Source of the DNA: an uncultured Desulfobacterium sp. | Lineage (GTDB): Bacteria > Desulfobacterota > Desulfobacteria > Desulfobacterales > Desulfobacteraceae | DNA: 5,108 nucleotides | Reading direction: 5' to 3' | NCBI GenBank assembly: GCA_937124525.1 | Contig: CAKZLA010000224.1 | Span: 1 to 5,108, forward strand | In this document: positions 4,675 to 5,108 of the stretch, one piece after another | Layout: each line of letters begins with the position of its first letter | Position numbering within the stretch: position 1 is the stretch's first letter | Position numbers and translations under genes: made by a program | Notes under the pieces: generated by a model | What the model saw: the letters and a program-made list of their open reading frames with translations, nothing else | Told to the model about the DNA's origin: nothing | Databases searched by the model: none

Positions 4675-5108
4675 ATGCAAAGACAAGAGATGGATCACAT
4701 ACTGTCCAAAATGCTCGAATCCCACAACAATGTTTCCGATCTGAACTTTACCCCGGGAAAACCATTGCAGGTGGAAAGTTCCGGCGAACTGGTACCAGTT
4801 CACATGGAGCCGGAATTTGATTTATTGACCCCCTTTCAAACAGAGGTTTTTGCCCTGAATCTCATCCACGGCGATCGTCGTCTCACCGAAATCCTTTTAA
4901 AAGAAGGCTCCTGCGATCTCTCCTATGCCCTGGGAGACAAGGCACGTTTCCGGGTGAACATTTTTTCCAGATCCGGAAAATACGCCATTATCCTGAGAAA
5001 ACTGGAAACCCAGATTCCCACCGTAAAACAGCTGAACCTGCCCCCGGCCTTTGATAAAATGGTCCATGAGAAAAACGGCATCATCTTTGTCACCGGCGCC
5101 ACCGGCAG
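4675..5108 (+). CDS. Second PilT/PilU-like pilus retraction ATPase (partial, 3' end outside window)
   Basis: The first 144 codons are visible and the gene runs off the right edge. The fragment matches the PilT N-terminal domain: VSDLNFTPGKPLQVESSGEL (20-39) corresponds to ASDLHLVSGQPPALRLHGDI of the upstream PilT, and ARFRVNIFSRSGKYAIILRKL (90-110) to its ARYRANYF region. It ends in IIFVTGATG, the opening of the Walker A loop, so the catalytic part cannot be judged. The start ATG follows AGGA at 4664-4667 with a 7-nt spacer; the frame is open back to 4615 but has no earlier ATG. It differs strongly from the first copy in the N-terminal domain, so it is a diverged paralogue rather than a recent duplication. 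By position it could act like PilU, an accessory retraction ATPase working with PilT. Confidence 0.88.
   Translation, partial: MQRQEMDHILSKMLESHNNVSDLNFTPGKPLQVESSGELVPVHMEPEFDLLTPFQTEVFALNLIHGDRRLTEILLKEGSCDLSYALGDKARFRVNIFSRSGKYAIILRKLETQIPTVKQLNLPPAFDKMVHEKNGIIFVTGATG

Overview
The window reads as a chromosomal stretch of an anaerobic, Gram-negative bacterium of the Desulfobacterota (delta-proteobacterial) type, possibly a Desulfobacteraceae-like sulfate reducer. This is inferred from the gene mix (FCD-type GntR regulator beside a 2Fe-2S/FAD oxidoreductase, a DivIVA-like protein in an organism with PilT-type pilus ATPases), the moderate GC content and protein style. It was not established by any search. 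No phage, transposase, CRISPR, rRNA or tRNA gene is visible.

Left part, minus strand (1-1871). A FadR/FCD-subfamily GntR regulator (1072-1809) is followed, in the same direction, by the 5' two thirds or less of an FAD/NAD(P)-dependent oxidoreductase with an N-terminal plant-type 2Fe-2S domain (start at 828, running off the left edge). The regulator has a plausible promoter with a perfect TTGACA box and a perfect 15-bp palindrome of the TGGT-N3-ACCA type over the likely transcription start, which suggests autorepression. The 243-bp gap between regulator and oxidoreductase holds a degenerate, roughly 80-bp tandem repeat. Its hairpin stems differ between copies by compensating base changes.

Middle (1872-3434), plus strand. 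After a 400-bp non-coding stretch come a YggT/YlmG-family membrane protein (2221-2520) and a DivIVA-like coiled-coil protein (2760-3260), the counterpart of the ylmG-divIVA pair known from Gram-positive cell-division clusters. The two genes are bracketed by a pair of 40-nt inverted repeats (2135-2174 and 3354-3393, 37 of 40 positions identical). The right copy is joined to an 89-nt imperfect palindrome.

Right part (3435-5108), plus strand. A full PilT-type retraction ATPase (3435-4517) is followed by a second PilT/PilU-like ATPase (from 4675) cut by the window edge inside its Walker A motif. Together these would power type IV pilus retraction. yggT near pilT/pilU recalls the pilU-pilT-yggS-proC-yggT neighbourhood of gamma-proteobacteria, here without yggS and proC and with divIVA in between.

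I found no clearly new biological system. The most unusual features are the two non-coding repeat structures.
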